Of a stretch of DNA of 64,000 bases, positions 52,043 to 61,087 are shown piece after piece (position 1 is the first letter of the stretch; every line of letters begins with the position of its first letter). Source of the DNA: DATMAM01 sp035559995. Lineage in GTDB: Bacteria > Desulfobacterota > Binatia > UBA9968. The stretch is from contig DATMAM010000004.1 in NCBI GenBank assembly GCA_035559995.1, positions 62,001 through 126,000 of the forward strand. Reading direction: 5' to 3'. The notes under the pieces are model-generated. The model was not told where the DNA came from. It saw nothing but the letters and a program-made list of their open reading frames with translations, and ran no database searches. A program made the translations under genes and the position numbers.

Positions 52043-54757
52043 ATGCCGAAAGCCAAATACGTTTATTCTTTTGGCGGCGGAAGAGCCGAGGGGAAAGCCG
52101 ACATGCGCGAACTGCTGGGCGGCAAGGGAGCCGGGCTTCACGAGATGACCCGCATCGGGATTTCCGTTCCGCCGGGATTTACGATCACGACCGAGGTATG
52201 CACCTACTTTTACAGCCATGGTTACCGGTATCCGGCAAGCCTGAAAAGCGAGGTCGCAAAGGCGCTCGCCCGCGTCGAGCGCCTCATGGGCAGGCGCTTC
52301 GGCGATGAGCGGCTGCCGCTGCTGGTCTCGGTGCGCTCGGGCGCGCGCGAGTCCATGCCGGGAATGATGGATACGGTTTTGAATCTCGGCCTCAACGATC
52401 GCACGGTGGAAGGCTTGGCCGCCAATACCGGTAGCCCGCGCTTTGCCTACGATTGCTACCGCCGCTTTGTCCAGATGTACGGCGACGTCGTGATGAAGGT
52501 CAGGGGTGAGAGCGACGGCGCAAGCCCGTTTGAGGAGATTCTCGCGCGCAAAAAAACTCAACGCGGGGTGCGCTCCGACACCGAGCTCGGCGCTGAAGAC
52601 CTAAAAGAGCTCGTCGCGGAGTACAAACGCGAGATCAGGAAGCGCTCGGGGATGGAATTTCCCGAGGATCCCAACGAGCAGCTGTGGCAGGCGATCGGCG
52701 CGGTATTCGGCTCCTGGAACAATGAACGCGCCAAGGACTACCGCAGGATCTACCGGATTCCGGAAAGCTGGGGGACGGCCGTCAACGTTCAGGCGATGGT
52801 TTTCGGGAACATGGGAGATCGGTCGGCCACCGGCGTCGCCTTTACCCGCGACCCCGCGACCGGAGAAAAACAGCTCTACGGCGAATTTCTCGCCAACGCG
52901 CAGGGCGAAGACGTCGTCGCCGGCATTCGCACGCCGCGGCCGATCGCCGAGCTAAAAGAATTTCTGCCGCAGTGTTTTAGGGAGCTCGAGCGCTCGTGCC
53001 AGATCCTGGAGCGGCACTACAAAAACATGCAGGACATCGAATTTACCATCCAGGAAGGAAAGCTCTGGCTGCTCCAGACGCGCGCCGGCAAGCGCAGCGG
53101 CCTGGCGGCGGTCCGTATCGCCGTCGAAATGGCCGGGGAAAAGATCATTTCGAAAAAGGACGCGCTCCTCAGGGTCGAGCCGGACCAGCTCAATCAGCTC
53201 TTGCGCCCGATTTTCGACGCGAAAGACAAGGAGAAGGCGGCCGCGGAGGGGCGCATCCTGGCGAAGGGTTTGCCGGCCGGGCCCGGCGCCGCAACCGGGC
53301 GCGTGGTCTTTCGCGCTCAAGACGCGGAGGACTGGAAGAACAAGGGCGAGCGGGTCATCCTCTGCCGCATCGAAACAAGCCCGGACGATATCCGCGGCAT
53401 GGATGCCGCCGAAGGAATCCTGACGGCGCGCGGCGGGATGACATCGCATGCCGCCCTCGTCGCCCGGCAGATGGGAAAGGTGTGCGTCGCCGGATGCGAA
53501 GAGATCAACATCTCTTATGACGCCGGCCACATGACGGCCAAAGGGCACCTGATCAAGGAGGGCGATTGGATTTCCCTCGACGGCACGACGGGCGAAGTCA
53601 TCCTCGGGCAGATCCAGACCCTGCCGTCCGAAGTTCTGCAAGTGCTCGTCGGCAAAACTTTGGCCGCGAAGGACTCCGCCGTTTATCGGTGCTTTTCCCG
53701 GCTCATGGAATGGGCCGACGAGTTTCGCCGTCTGGGGGTCAGAACCAACACGGATCAGCCGGATCAAGCTGAGGTGGCGGTGGCTTTCGGCAGCGAGGGA
53801 ATCGGCCTCTGCCGCACCGAGCATATGTTCTTTGGCGGCGACCGGATCCATGCCGTGCGCGAAATGATCCTCGCGGAGGACGAAAACGGCAGGCGCCGGG
53901 CCTTGGAGAAGCTCCTGCCGATGCAGCAGCGCGATTTTAAGGCCATTCTCGACATTATGGGGTCCCTGCCGGTGACGATCCGCACTCTGGACCCGCCGCT
54001 GCACGAATTTCTCCCGAATTCGGAAGCGGAAATTCGCGAGCTCGCCGCCATTACGGGCATCCCGGAAGAGCGCATAAAGGAGAAGGTCGCGGCGCTAAAG
54101 GAGTTCAATCCGATGCTCGGGCACCGGGGCTGCCGGCTCGGCATTTCCTATCCCGAAATCACCGAAATGCAGGCGCGCGCTATCTTCGAAGCCGCATGCG
54201 AGCTTCAGCTGGAAAAGAAAAAACCATTTCCCGAGGTGATGATCCCGCTGGTCGGCTCAGCTGAGGAGCTCAGGCTCCAGCGTGAGATCGTCGCCCGCGT
54301 GGCGGAGGAAACGATGAAGCGCCGCGGCGTGCGCGTCCGCTTCATGATCGGCACGATGATCGAGCTTCCGCGCGCCTGCCTGGTCGCCGACGAGATCGCG
54401 CGCCTGGCCGAGTTTTTTTCTTTTGGCACGAACGACTTGACGCAAACCTGCCTCGGGCTGTCGCGCGACGACGCGGGGAAGTTCCTTCCCGCCTACGTCG
54501 AGGCCGGCATTCTCCCCGCAGATCCCTTTATCACGATCGACCGCGAGGGGGTCGGCCAGCTCATGCGGATCGCCGTCGAGAAAGGGCGTAAAGCGCGCAA
54601 AAACCTCGAGGTCGGCATCTGCGGCGAGCACGGCGGCGATCCCCGATCGGTAGCCTTTTGCCATGAAATTGGCGTCGACTACGTGAGCTGCTCTCCTTTT
54701 CGAGTGCCGATCGCGAAATTGGCCGCGGCGCAGGCAGCTCTCGGCAAAAAGTTCTGA
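52043..54757 (+). CDS. ppdK: Pyruvate, phosphate dikinase
   Basis: 904 residues, normal length. ATP-grasp domain starts with LLGGKGAGLHEM and VSVRSGARESMPGMMDTVLN. The phosphohistidine domain has His469 in GGMTSHAALVARQ, with the regulatory-type Thr two residues before. The C-terminal PEP/pyruvate TIM barrel has GIGLCRTEHMFF and FGTNDLTQTCLGLSRDD. It interconverts pyruvate, ATP and Pi with PEP, AMP and PPi. AGGAG 7 nt before ATG 52043. It follows recO by 56 nt. Confidence 0.97.
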   Translation: MPKAKYVYSFGGGRAEGKADMRELLGGKGAGLHEMTRIGISVPPGFTITTEVCTYFYSHGYRYPASLKSEVAKALARVERLMGRRFGDERLPLLVSVRSGARESMPGMMDTVLNLGLNDRTVEGLAANTGSPRFAYDCYRRFVQMYGDVVMKVRGESDGASPFEEILARKKTQRGVRSDTELGAEDLKELVAEYKREIRKRSGMEFPEDPNEQLWQAIGAVFGSWNNERAKDYRRIYRIPESWGTAVNVQAMVFGNMGDRSATGVAFTRDPATGEKQLYGEFLANAQGEDVVAGIRTPRPIAELKEFLPQCFRELERSCQILERHYKNMQDIEFTIQEGKLWLLQTRAGKRSGLAAVRIAVEMAGEKIISKKDALLRVEPDQLNQLLRPIFDAKDKEKAAAEGRILAKGLPAGPGAATGRVVFRAQDAEDWKNKGERVILCRIETSPDDIRGMDAAEGILTARGGMTSHAALVARQMGKVCVAGCEEINISYDAGHMTAKGHLIKEGDWISLDGTTGEVILGQIQTLPSEVLQVLVGKTLAAKDSAVYRCFSRLMEWADEFRRLGVRTNTDQPDQAEVAVAFGSEGIGLCRTEHMFFGGDRIHAVREMILAEDENGRRRALEKLLPMQQRDFKAILDIMGSLPVTIRTLDPPLHEFLPNSEAEIRELAAITGIPEERIKEKVAALKEFNPMLGHRGCRLGISYPEITEMQARAIFEAACELQLEKKKPFPEVMIPLVGSAEELRLQREIVARVAEETMKRRGVRVRFMIGTMIELPRACLVADEIARLAEFFSFGTNDLTQTCLGLSRDDAGKFLPAYVEAGILPADPFITIDREGVGQLMRIAVEKGRKARKNLEVGICGEHGGDPRSVAFCHEIGVDYVSCSPFRVPIAKLAAAQAALGKKF

Positions 54758-54769
54758 CCGCGGGCGTCG

Positions 54770-54827
54770 CGGCTTTCCCGCTGGTTTGACAGGAAAGCCG
54801 GCATTTAAGATAATTCAGGGGCTTTCC
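54770..54827 (+). promoter_or_regulatory. Sigma-70-type promoter of pil genes with repeated GGCTTTCC motif
   Basis: TTGACA (54786-54791) and GATAAT (54809-54814) are separated by exactly 17 nt, about 28 nt before the pilB ATG. The octamer GGCTTTCC occurs at 54771-54778 and 54820-54827, and inverted at 54792-54799 inside the spacer. The first two copies can pair into a 9-bp hairpin, possibly the ppdK terminator, or the sites may be operators. Confidence 0.6.
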
Positions 54828-54841
54828 GGCAAAATCCGTCC

Positions 54842-56566
54842 ATGGAACCGCATATCGCCGAGCTTTTGGTTCGAGGCGGCATCGTTGCGCGCGAACAGCT
54901 CAACGAGGCCCTCGACCGGCAAAAGAAAAACGGCTCGAATCTGGTTCACGAACTGGTCACGCTCGGCTCGACTTCCGAAGATCTGATATCGGACTTCCTC
55001 GCGCGCCAGTTCAGCATCGAGAAGGTCGACCTGCAACAGGTCGATATTCAGGATCCGGTCATCAGTCTTGTGCCCCCGCACGTGGTTCAGAAACACCAGC
55101 TGCTTCCTTTGAAGCTCACCGGCTCCACGCTCACGATCGCGATGAGCGACCCGACCGATCTGGCCGCGATCAACGAGGTCAAGTTCATCACGGGGTACGC
55201 GGTCCGGGTCGTTCTGGCGACGGCCTCTTCGATCAAGAAGGTTCTCGATCAACGTTACGGCTCGGTCAGCTACGACGAGGTGCTGAAAAAGCTGGGCGGC
55301 GGCGAGATGGAGGTGGTGCGCGAGGAAGAAGAGGTCAGCCTGCAGGAGCTGCAAAAAGCCACCCTCGAGGCTCCCGTGGTGACGCTCGTCAACGCCATTC
55401 TGTCCGACGCCGCGAACCGCGGCGCCAGCGACATTCACGTCGAGCCCTACGAGAAGGTCTTTCGCGTTCGCTTTCGCATCGACGGCGTGCTGCACGAGAT
55501 CATGAACCTGCCGCTCAAACTGAAAAGCCCGTTGGTGTCGCGCTTGAAGGTCATGGCGGATCTGGATATTGCGGAGCGCCGCCGCACCCAAGACGGGCGC
55601 ATCAAGCTCAAGATGGGCCGGGGACAAGAGCTGGATATCCGCGTTTCCGTGATCCCCACGCTGTTCGGCGAGAAGGTCGTCATGCGGCTGCTCGACAGGT
55701 CGAACCTTCAGCTCGATATGGTGCGGCTCGGTTTTGAGCCGCAGGCGCTTAAAGACTTTCAGGAGGCCATTCACAAGCCTTACGGGATGATCCTGATTAC
55801 CGGGCCGACCGGCAGCGGCAAATCGACGACGCTGTACTCGGCGCTGGCGGAACTCAACCGGCCCGGGGTCAACATCTGCACGGCCGAGGATCCCGTCGAG
55901 TACAACCTGATGGGCATCAATCAGGTGCAGGTGCGCGACGACATCGGCCTCACCTTCGCGGCCTGCCTGCGATCGTTCCTGCGCCAGGACCCCGACATCA
56001 TCATGGTGGGAGAAATCCGCGACCTCGAGACGGCACAGATCGCGGTCAAGGCGGCGCTGACCGGGCATCTGGTCTTGAGCACGCTCCACACCAACGACGC
56101 TCCCTCGACGCTCGACCGCCTGGTCAACATGGGCGTCGAGCCGTTTTTGATCACCTCCTCGATCAATCTCATTGCCGCGCAGCGGCTGCTGCGCCGGGTA
56201 TGCCCGAACTGCAAGGTCCCCGCGGAGGTCAGCGACGACGTCCTCATCAATATCGGATTCGATCCGGCGGAGGTGGCTCAAGGCATCCAGACGTTTGTCG
56301 CCAAAGGGTGCGAGGCGTGCAACCACACCGGTTACCGCGGGCGCTTGGCCATTTACGAGCTGATGGTGATGCATCCCGCGATCAAAGACCTGGTCATCAA
56401 AGGCGCCTCGGCGGACGAACTCAAGCGCGAGGCGATCAAGCTCGGCATGAGCACATTGCGCATGAGCGCGCTGCAAAAGGTTCGGCAAGGGATCACCACG
56501 ATCGAGGAGACCGTGCGCGTCACGGATTCCGACAAGGGTTTTGGTTCCGTTTTCGCCGCTCTCTAG
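54842..56566 (+). CDS. pilB: Type IV pilus extension ATPase PilB
   Basis: 574 residues. N-terminal GspE/MshEN domain (IAELLVRGGIVAREQLNEAL), then GASDIHVEPYE, Walker A GPTGSGKST with Lys327, the Asp box (EDPVEYNLMGINQVQV), Walker B (RQDPDIIMVGEIRD), the His box (LSTLHTNDAPSTLDRL) and the zinc tetracysteine CPNC ... CEAC. It powers pilin polymerisation at the inner membrane. The weak ribosome site is offset by a strong promoter. pilC follows after 14 nt. Confidence 0.95.
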   Translation: MEPHIAELLVRGGIVAREQLNEALDRQKKNGSNLVHELVTLGSTSEDLISDFLARQFSIEKVDLQQVDIQDPVISLVPPHVVQKHQLLPLKLTGSTLTIAMSDPTDLAAINEVKFITGYAVRVVLATASSIKKVLDQRYGSVSYDEVLKKLGGGEMEVVREEEEVSLQELQKATLEAPVVTLVNAILSDAANRGASDIHVEPYEKVFRVRFRIDGVLHEIMNLPLKLKSPLVSRLKVMADLDIAERRRTQDGRIKLKMGRGQELDIRVSVIPTLFGEKVVMRLLDRSNLQLDMVRLGFEPQALKDFQEAIHKPYGMILITGPTGSGKSTTLYSALAELNRPGVNICTAEDPVEYNLMGINQVQVRDDIGLTFAACLRSFLRQDPDIIMVGEIRDLETAQIAVKAALTGHLVLSTLHTNDAPSTLDRLVNMGVEPFLITSSINLIAAQRLLRRVCPNCKVPAEVSDDVLINIGFDPAEVAQGIQTFVAKGCEACNHTGYRGRLAIYELMVMHPAIKDLVIKGASADELKREAIKLGMSTLRMSALQKVRQGITTIEETVRVTDSDKGFGSVFAAL

Positions 56567-56580
56567 CCCCGTAAGCGCCG

Positions 56581-57801
56581 ATGCCTACGTTTCTCTGGGA
56601 AGGCCGCACGGCTCAAGGGAAGGTTCTCAAAGGCGAGATGGAGGCGCCGAATCAGGCGGCCGTCCTCGTCCGCTTGCGCAGCCAGCGCATCCAGCCCAAC
56701 GCCGCGCGCGTGCGCGAGAAGGGCAAGGGACTCGACAAAGAGCTCACGATTCCCGGCTTCGGACCGAAGATTAAGCCGCGCGACGTGACCGTCTTTACGC
56801 GCCAGTTCGCCACGATGATCGATGCCGGGCTGCCGATCGTTCAGAGCCTGGAAATCCTCGCGCAGCAGACGGACAACAAGGCCTTTCAGGAGGCGCTCAG
56901 GACCATCAAACAGGACGTGGAAGGCGGCCTCACGCTGGCGGACTCGATGCGCAAGTATCCCAAGGCGTTCGACGACCTTTACGTCAACATGGTGGCCGCG
57001 GGAGAAGCGGGCGGCGTTCTCACGACCATCCTCAACCGCATCGCGGTCTTCATGGAGAAATCCGCCAAGCTCAGGAAAAAGGTCAAGGGGGCGATGATTT
57101 ACCCGTGCACGATCATCGCCGTCGCCGTGATCGTCGTCGCCATCCTGCTCCTTTACGTGATCCCCGTTTTCGCCGAGCTCTACAGCGGCATGGGGCGCGC
57201 GCTTCCGGCGATGACGCAGATGACGATCAACGTGAGCCATTGGTTCCGCGACTATTTCATCTATCTGGTGGCCGTGCTCGGCGCCGCGGTCGTCGCGCTT
57301 CGCGTCTATTACAAGACCGAAGACGGGCGCGCCAAAATCGACGCGCTGCTCCTTAAGCTCCCGATCTTCGGCGACCTGCTGCGCAAGGTGGCGGTGGCGC
57401 GCTTCGCGCAGAACATGTCGATCCTGTTAAGCTCCGGCGTGCCGATGCTCGAAGGCTTGGCGATCACCGCCCGCACCGCCGGCAACAAAGTCATCGAAAA
57501 GTCCGTGATGCTCTGCCGGCTCAGCGTCTCGCAAGGGCGGACGCTTTCCGAGCCGCTCACCGAGAGCGGCATTTTCCCGCCGATGGTCTGCCAGATGGTA
57601 GCCGTGGGCGAAAGCACCGGAGCGCTCGACTCGATGCTCAAACGCGTGGCCGATTTTTTTGAAGAAGAGGTCGACGAAGCCGTCGCCAACCTGACCGCGC
57701 TCATGGAGCCGGCGATCATGATCGTGCTGGGAATCATTCTGGGCGCCCTGGTGATCTCGATGTACTTGCCGATCTTCCAGCTCGGATCGCTGGTATCGTA
57801 A
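56581..57801 (+). CDS. pilC: Type IV pilus inner-membrane platform protein PilC
   Basis: 406 residues with two T2SSF domains, each with FARFAQNMSILLSSGVPMLE- or FTRQFATMIDAGLPIVQSLE-type motifs, and about three to four membrane helices, the last near IMIVLGIILGALVISMYLP. It anchors PilB and transfers force to the pilus. It follows pilB directly and is 1 nt upstream of the sensor-activator gene. PilD, PilT and the PilMNOPQ set are not in the window. Confidence 0.95.
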   Translation: MPTFLWEGRTAQGKVLKGEMEAPNQAAVLVRLRSQRIQPNAARVREKGKGLDKELTIPGFGPKIKPRDVTVFTRQFATMIDAGLPIVQSLEILAQQTDNKAFQEALRTIKQDVEGGLTLADSMRKYPKAFDDLYVNMVAAGEAGGVLTTILNRIAVFMEKSAKLRKKVKGAMIYPCTIIAVAVIVVAILLLYVIPVFAELYSGMGRALPAMTQMTINVSHWFRDYFIYLVAVLGAAVVALRVYYKTEDGRAKIDALLLKLPIFGDLLRKVAVARFAQNMSILLSSGVPMLEGLAITARTAGNKVIEKSVMLCRLSVSQGRTLSEPLTESGIFPPMVCQMVAVGESTGALDSMLKRVADFFEEEVDEAVANLTALMEPAIMIVLGIILGALVISMYLPIFQLGSLVS

Positions 57802-57802
57802 C

Positions 57803-59872
57803 GTGAACCCGCTCCCCGAAGGAAACGAGCGCACCGCCCTGGTTCGCCGCATCAAGTGGCTGCTTTTTCTCCGCGTCGTGATCCTGTCTTTTTTTCTCGG
57901 CGCGGTCGCGGTCGTCTCGTTCGTGCGCGGCGCGCCCGAAGACAGCGAAGCGTTTCGCGGGCTGCAGGTGCCCGTGATTGGCGCCTATGGGATCTCGCTC
58001 GTCTCGGCGCTTCTCCTTGGACGCGTCAGAAACCTGCGGTTTTTTTCTCACTTGCAGGTCAACTTCGACGTGCTCCTGATTACCGGCATCGTCTGGATCA
58101 CCGGCGGTCTGGAGAGTCCTTTTCCCTTTCTCTATAACCTGGCCGTAATGAACGGCAGCGTGCTCTTGTTTCATCGGGGCGCCTTCACGACGGCCATCTT
58201 TTCGAGCGTCTGCTACGGCGCGCTGGCGCTGTGGGAGTGGTCGCACCAATCCACAGGCGCGTCCGCCACCGGGGCGCTCATCATGAACTCGATGCTCAAC
58301 ATTCCGAGCTTCTTTCTCATCGCGTTTCTCGGCGGCGTGCTTGCCCGGCGCCTCCACCAAACCGAACTCCTGCTCGAGCAAAAGCAAAAAGAGTATCACG
58401 ATCTCGAGGCGCTCAAAGACGCCGTGCTCGAAGGGGTTGCAAGCGGTATCGCCGTGACCGACCTCAAAGGGTACGTCAACTATTTCAACGCCCAGGCGCG
58501 CGCGCTGACCTCCCTGGGAGAGGACGCCGTCAAGGGAAAAAAGTTGGCCGAGGTGCTGCCCGGGCTGAGCTACGAGTTCAACGGCGACCACGAGCCCAGG
58601 CGAATGGTCCTCCAGGAGTTCGAATTTGTGGATCCTCAAGGCCGCTCAAAGCAGCTGCGCCTGACGCTCGCGCCGCTGAGCGACAAGCAGGAAAGGCCGC
58701 TCGGGTACGTCGCAATCTTCGACGACGTCACCAAGCAAAAGGAGCTGGAGGAAAAGGTCCGCCTCGAGGAAGAGATGCGCAGGGCGCGCGCGCGCAGCCT
58801 GGAGCCCAAGGAAGGAGGCGAAGGAACGCAGGGGGAGTTTCGCTTCCACGGCGTGGTCGGCAAAAGCGGCGGCATGGACAAGATCTACCAGCTGATCCAG
58901 AAGATCGCGGCGGCGACGACCAACGTCCTGATCACGGGCGAAAGCGGTACCGGAAAAGAGCTTGTGGCGCGCGCGATTCATGACAATGGGCCTCGCAAAA
59001 ACGGACCGTTCGTCGCGGTCAACTGCGGGGCGATTCCGGAAAATCTGATCGAAAGCGAGCTCTTCGGCCATGTCCGCGGCGCCTTTACCGGAGCGGTCGC
59101 CGATCACGAGGGCCTGTTCAAGCGCGCCGACAAGGGCACGATCTTTCTCGACGAGGTCGGCGAACTGCCGCTTCATCTCCAGGTCAAGCTCCTGCGCGTT
59201 CTCCAAGAGAAGACCTTTACGCCGGTCGGCTCCAGCAAGCCGGTCAGGGTCGACGTGCGCGTCATTTCGGCTTCCAACCGGGACCTGCGAAAAGAGGTCG
59301 AGAAAGGCCGCTTCCGCGAGGACCTTTTCTACCGCCTCAACGTCGTCCACATTGCGCTTCCGCCGCTCCGCGACCGGCGCGAGGATATCCCGCTTCTGTG
59401 CCACTACTTCATGGAGAAATTCGCCGCCAGCCAGAACAAAAAAGTTGAAGAGATTTCAAGCGACTCCTTGGTTCATTTGATGAACCACAGCTATCCCGGC
59501 AACGTGCGCGAACTCGAAAACATCATCGAGCACGCGGTGGCGATCACGGCGAAAAACATTATCACCGAGGAGGATTTGCCCGCTTACATCAAAGGGACCC
59601 CGATTGCCAAAGAGGTCGAGCTGTTCGAGAGAACCGCCCCGGGCGGGCCCGAGATTTTTTTCACCAAGAACATCTCGCTCGACGACGAGATCGCGACCCA
59701 CGAGAAATGCCTTCTCATCGGCGCCCTCAAGCGCACCAACGGCGTTCAGAAAAAGGCCGCCGAGCTTCTGGGCATCAACTATCGTTCATTCAGGCACAGG
59801 CTCGAGAAATACGGCCTTGTCAACGTTCGCCAGTACGGCGTGGTCGAAGAGGAAGAAAAATCGACGCCGTAG
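57803..59872 (+). CDS. Membrane sensor-sigma-54 activator fusion (PilS-like N-terminus, PilR-like C-terminus)
   Basis: 689 residues from GTG 57803. Residues about 15-182 hold about six membrane helices with the PilS-type stretch ITGGLESPFPFLYNLAV; 196-320 a coiled coil and PAS domain (VLEGVASGIAVTDLKGYVNYFN). Then, without any histidine-kinase or receiver domain, comes an AAA+ activator module with GESGTGKE (379-386) and the sigma-54 contact loop GAFTGA (426-431), ending in a Fis-type helix-turn-helix (KKAAELLGINYRSFRHRLEKYG). It would activate sigma-54 promoters from the membrane. Its stop is 272 bp before the first pilin. Confidence 0.9.
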   Translation: MNPLPEGNERTALVRRIKWLLFLRVVILSFFLGAVAVVSFVRGAPEDSEAFRGLQVPVIGAYGISLVSALLLGRVRNLRFFSHLQVNFDVLLITGIVWITGGLESPFPFLYNLAVMNGSVLLFHRGAFTTAIFSSVCYGALALWEWSHQSTGASATGALIMNSMLNIPSFFLIAFLGGVLARRLHQTELLLEQKQKEYHDLEALKDAVLEGVASGIAVTDLKGYVNYFNAQARALTSLGEDAVKGKKLAEVLPGLSYEFNGDHEPRRMVLQEFEFVDPQGRSKQLRLTLAPLSDKQERPLGYVAIFDDVTKQKELEEKVRLEEEMRRARARSLEPKEGGEGTQGEFRFHGVVGKSGGMDKIYQLIQKIAAATTNVLITGESGTGKELVARAIHDNGPRKNGPFVAVNCGAIPENLIESELFGHVRGAFTGAVADHEGLFKRADKGTIFLDEVGELPLHLQVKLLRVLQEKTFTPVGSSKPVRVDVRVISASNRDLRKEVEKGRFREDLFYRLNVVHIALPPLRDRREDIPLLCHYFMEKFAASQNKKVEEISSDSLVHLMNHSYPGNVRELENIIEHAVAITAKNIITEEDLPAYIKGTPIAKEVELFERTAPGGPEIFFTKNISLDDEIATHEKCLLIGALKRTNGVQKKAAELLGINYRSFRHRLEKYGLVNVRQYGVVEEEEKSTP

Positions 59873-60058
59873 CAAAAAACGGGACCGCCGCCGCGCCCCT
59901 TTGCGTCACTCCCCCCGCCGATAACGTTTTTTGTCAATGCCGCTTTTATGCTTCGGGCTCGGCAATAAGGCGTAAGTAGTTGCCAGAACTGCATTTGGGT
60001 CGGACGTTCGGGGACAAAACGCGGTTAACTTACCTTGCGCAAACCCGCTTTGCGCCTC

Positions 60059-60072
60059 GGCACCATTCTTGC
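60059..60072 (+). promoter_or_regulatory. Sigma-54 promoter of the pilin genes
   Basis: GGCAC-CATTC-TTGC: the -24 GG (60059-60060) and -12 GC (60071-60072) are exactly 10 nt apart and match the consensus TGGCAC-N5-TTGC almost fully. Expected start site near 60084, about 60 nt before the pilin ATG. The remaining 59873-60144 region is free for enhancer binding by the upstream activator. Confidence 0.8.
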
Positions 60073-60144
60073 GCCGAACTTCGATGAGTTGGCTCAGACG
60101 GTGGATGCGACAAACGGTGTAGCGAGGACGTCTGGCGCTCTCGG

Positions 60145-60531
60145 ATGAAAGCGTTACGAGGAGCGGAGGGATTGACGCTGATAGAAGTCCTGGTCGTGAT
60201 CGCCATTCTGGGAATCCTGGCGGCAGTCGCCATTCCCCAGATGGCCGCTTACCGAAGGCGAAGCATCGACACGCAGGTCAAATACGACGTTAAGAACGCT
60301 GCGATTGCGCAGGAAGTCTACTTCGCTGACATGAGGACCTACGCCGGTAGCGTCGCGGATCTTTCCGGCACGCGCGGGTTTAGGCAAAGCGCCAACGTCA
60401 ACATCGTCGTCAGCGGGACCTCGGGCGGCTTTGTAGTTACCGCAACCGCTGCCTCGGGTTGCTCGCCCGGCACGGGAGTTTGGTCGTTTTCCAGCTCCGA
60501 GGGCGCCATCCTAGGGACCCCGTGCGAGTGA
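60145..60531 (+). CDS. Type IV pilin-like protein 1
   Basis: 128 residues. Short leader MKALRGAEG followed by LTLIEVLVVIAILGILAAVA: a class III prepilin signal with Leu instead of the usual Phe at +1, Glu at +5 and the N-terminal hydrophobic helix. C-terminal globular part with two Cys (about 18 residues apart, SGCSPG ... TPCE) that may form the D-loop disulfide. Weak ribosome site. Likely a pilus or minor pseudopilin subunit. Confidence 0.88.
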   Translation: MKALRGAEGLTLIEVLVVIAILGILAAVAIPQMAAYRRRSIDTQVKYDVKNAAIAQEVYFADMRTYAGSVADLSGTRGFRQSANVNIVVSGTSGGFVVTATAASGCSPGTGVWSFSSSEGAILGTPCE

Positions 60532-60538
60532 CAATTGC

Positions 60539-60582
60539 AACGCTGAATTCTCGCGACCGAAACGCTGAATTTTTGCGACCGA
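60539..60582 (+). repeat. Tandem 22-bp duplication between pilin genes
   Basis: AACGCTGAATTCTCGCGACC-GA and AACGCTGAATTTTTGCGACC-GA lie head to tail (60539-60560, 60561-60582) with two mismatches, in the leader of the second pilin. It may bind a regulator or be a slippage product. Confidence 0.75.
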
Positions 60583-60611
60583 ACAGAGTAAAGCAGAAGA
60601 AAGGAGAGAGT

Positions 60612-61004
60612 ATGAATCAATTGAGAGTAAGACATGACGGCGGGTTTACATTGATCGAGCTTCTAGTCGTCATCGCCATCATAGGGATCCTGGCAGCCAT
60701 CGCGATCCCTCAGTTTTCCGCTTATCGCAGGCGCGGCTACGACTCTCAGGCGAAATCGGATTTACGCAACGCGGCGACGGCGCAGGAAGCCTACTTTACA
60801 GACAACAACGCATACACCAGCACCGTGAGCAGCCTGACGGGCACTTACGGCTATCGCCAGAGCGCCAACCTCACGGTCGCCGCGACGGGGACCTCTACGA
60901 CGTTCGTCGTCACGGCAACGGTTGCCTCGGGATGCGCTTCGGGCACCGGTGTTTGGTCTTTTGCGAGCGCGTCAGGAGTGATCACCGGAACTCCGTGCGG
61001 ATGA
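60612..61004 (+). CDS. Type IV major-pilin-like protein
   Basis: 130 residues. Leader MNQLRVRHDGG, then FTLIELLVVIAIIGILAAIA: canonical prepilin site (G|FTLIE, Glu5). The globular part resembles pilin 1 (YRRRxxDxQ, YxQSANL, VSGC/ASGC ... GTPC), so the two arose by duplication. AGGAG 6 nt before ATG 60612 gives a better ribosome site than pilin 1, and a terminator follows, suggesting it is the main subunit. Confidence 0.92.
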   Translation: MNQLRVRHDGGFTLIELLVVIAIIGILAAIAIPQFSAYRRRGYDSQAKSDLRNAATAQEAYFTDNNAYTSTVSSLTGTYGYRQSANLTVAATGTSTTFVVTATVASGCASGTGVWSFASASGVITGTPCG

Positions 61005-61034
61005 TCTTGGCTTTGTTTTCAGTCTAGGCCGCTT

Positions 61035-61070
61035 AAAAAAAGGGAAGGTTTTTTTCGCCTTCCCTTTTTT
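61035..61070 (+). terminator. Rho-independent terminator after pilins
   Basis: GGGAAGG (61042-61048) pairs with CCTTCCC (61058-61064), preceded by A7 and followed by T6, so the stem may be extended by A-T pairs. Confidence 0.88.
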
Positions 61071-61087
61071 GTCTTCTCTTGGTCGCT

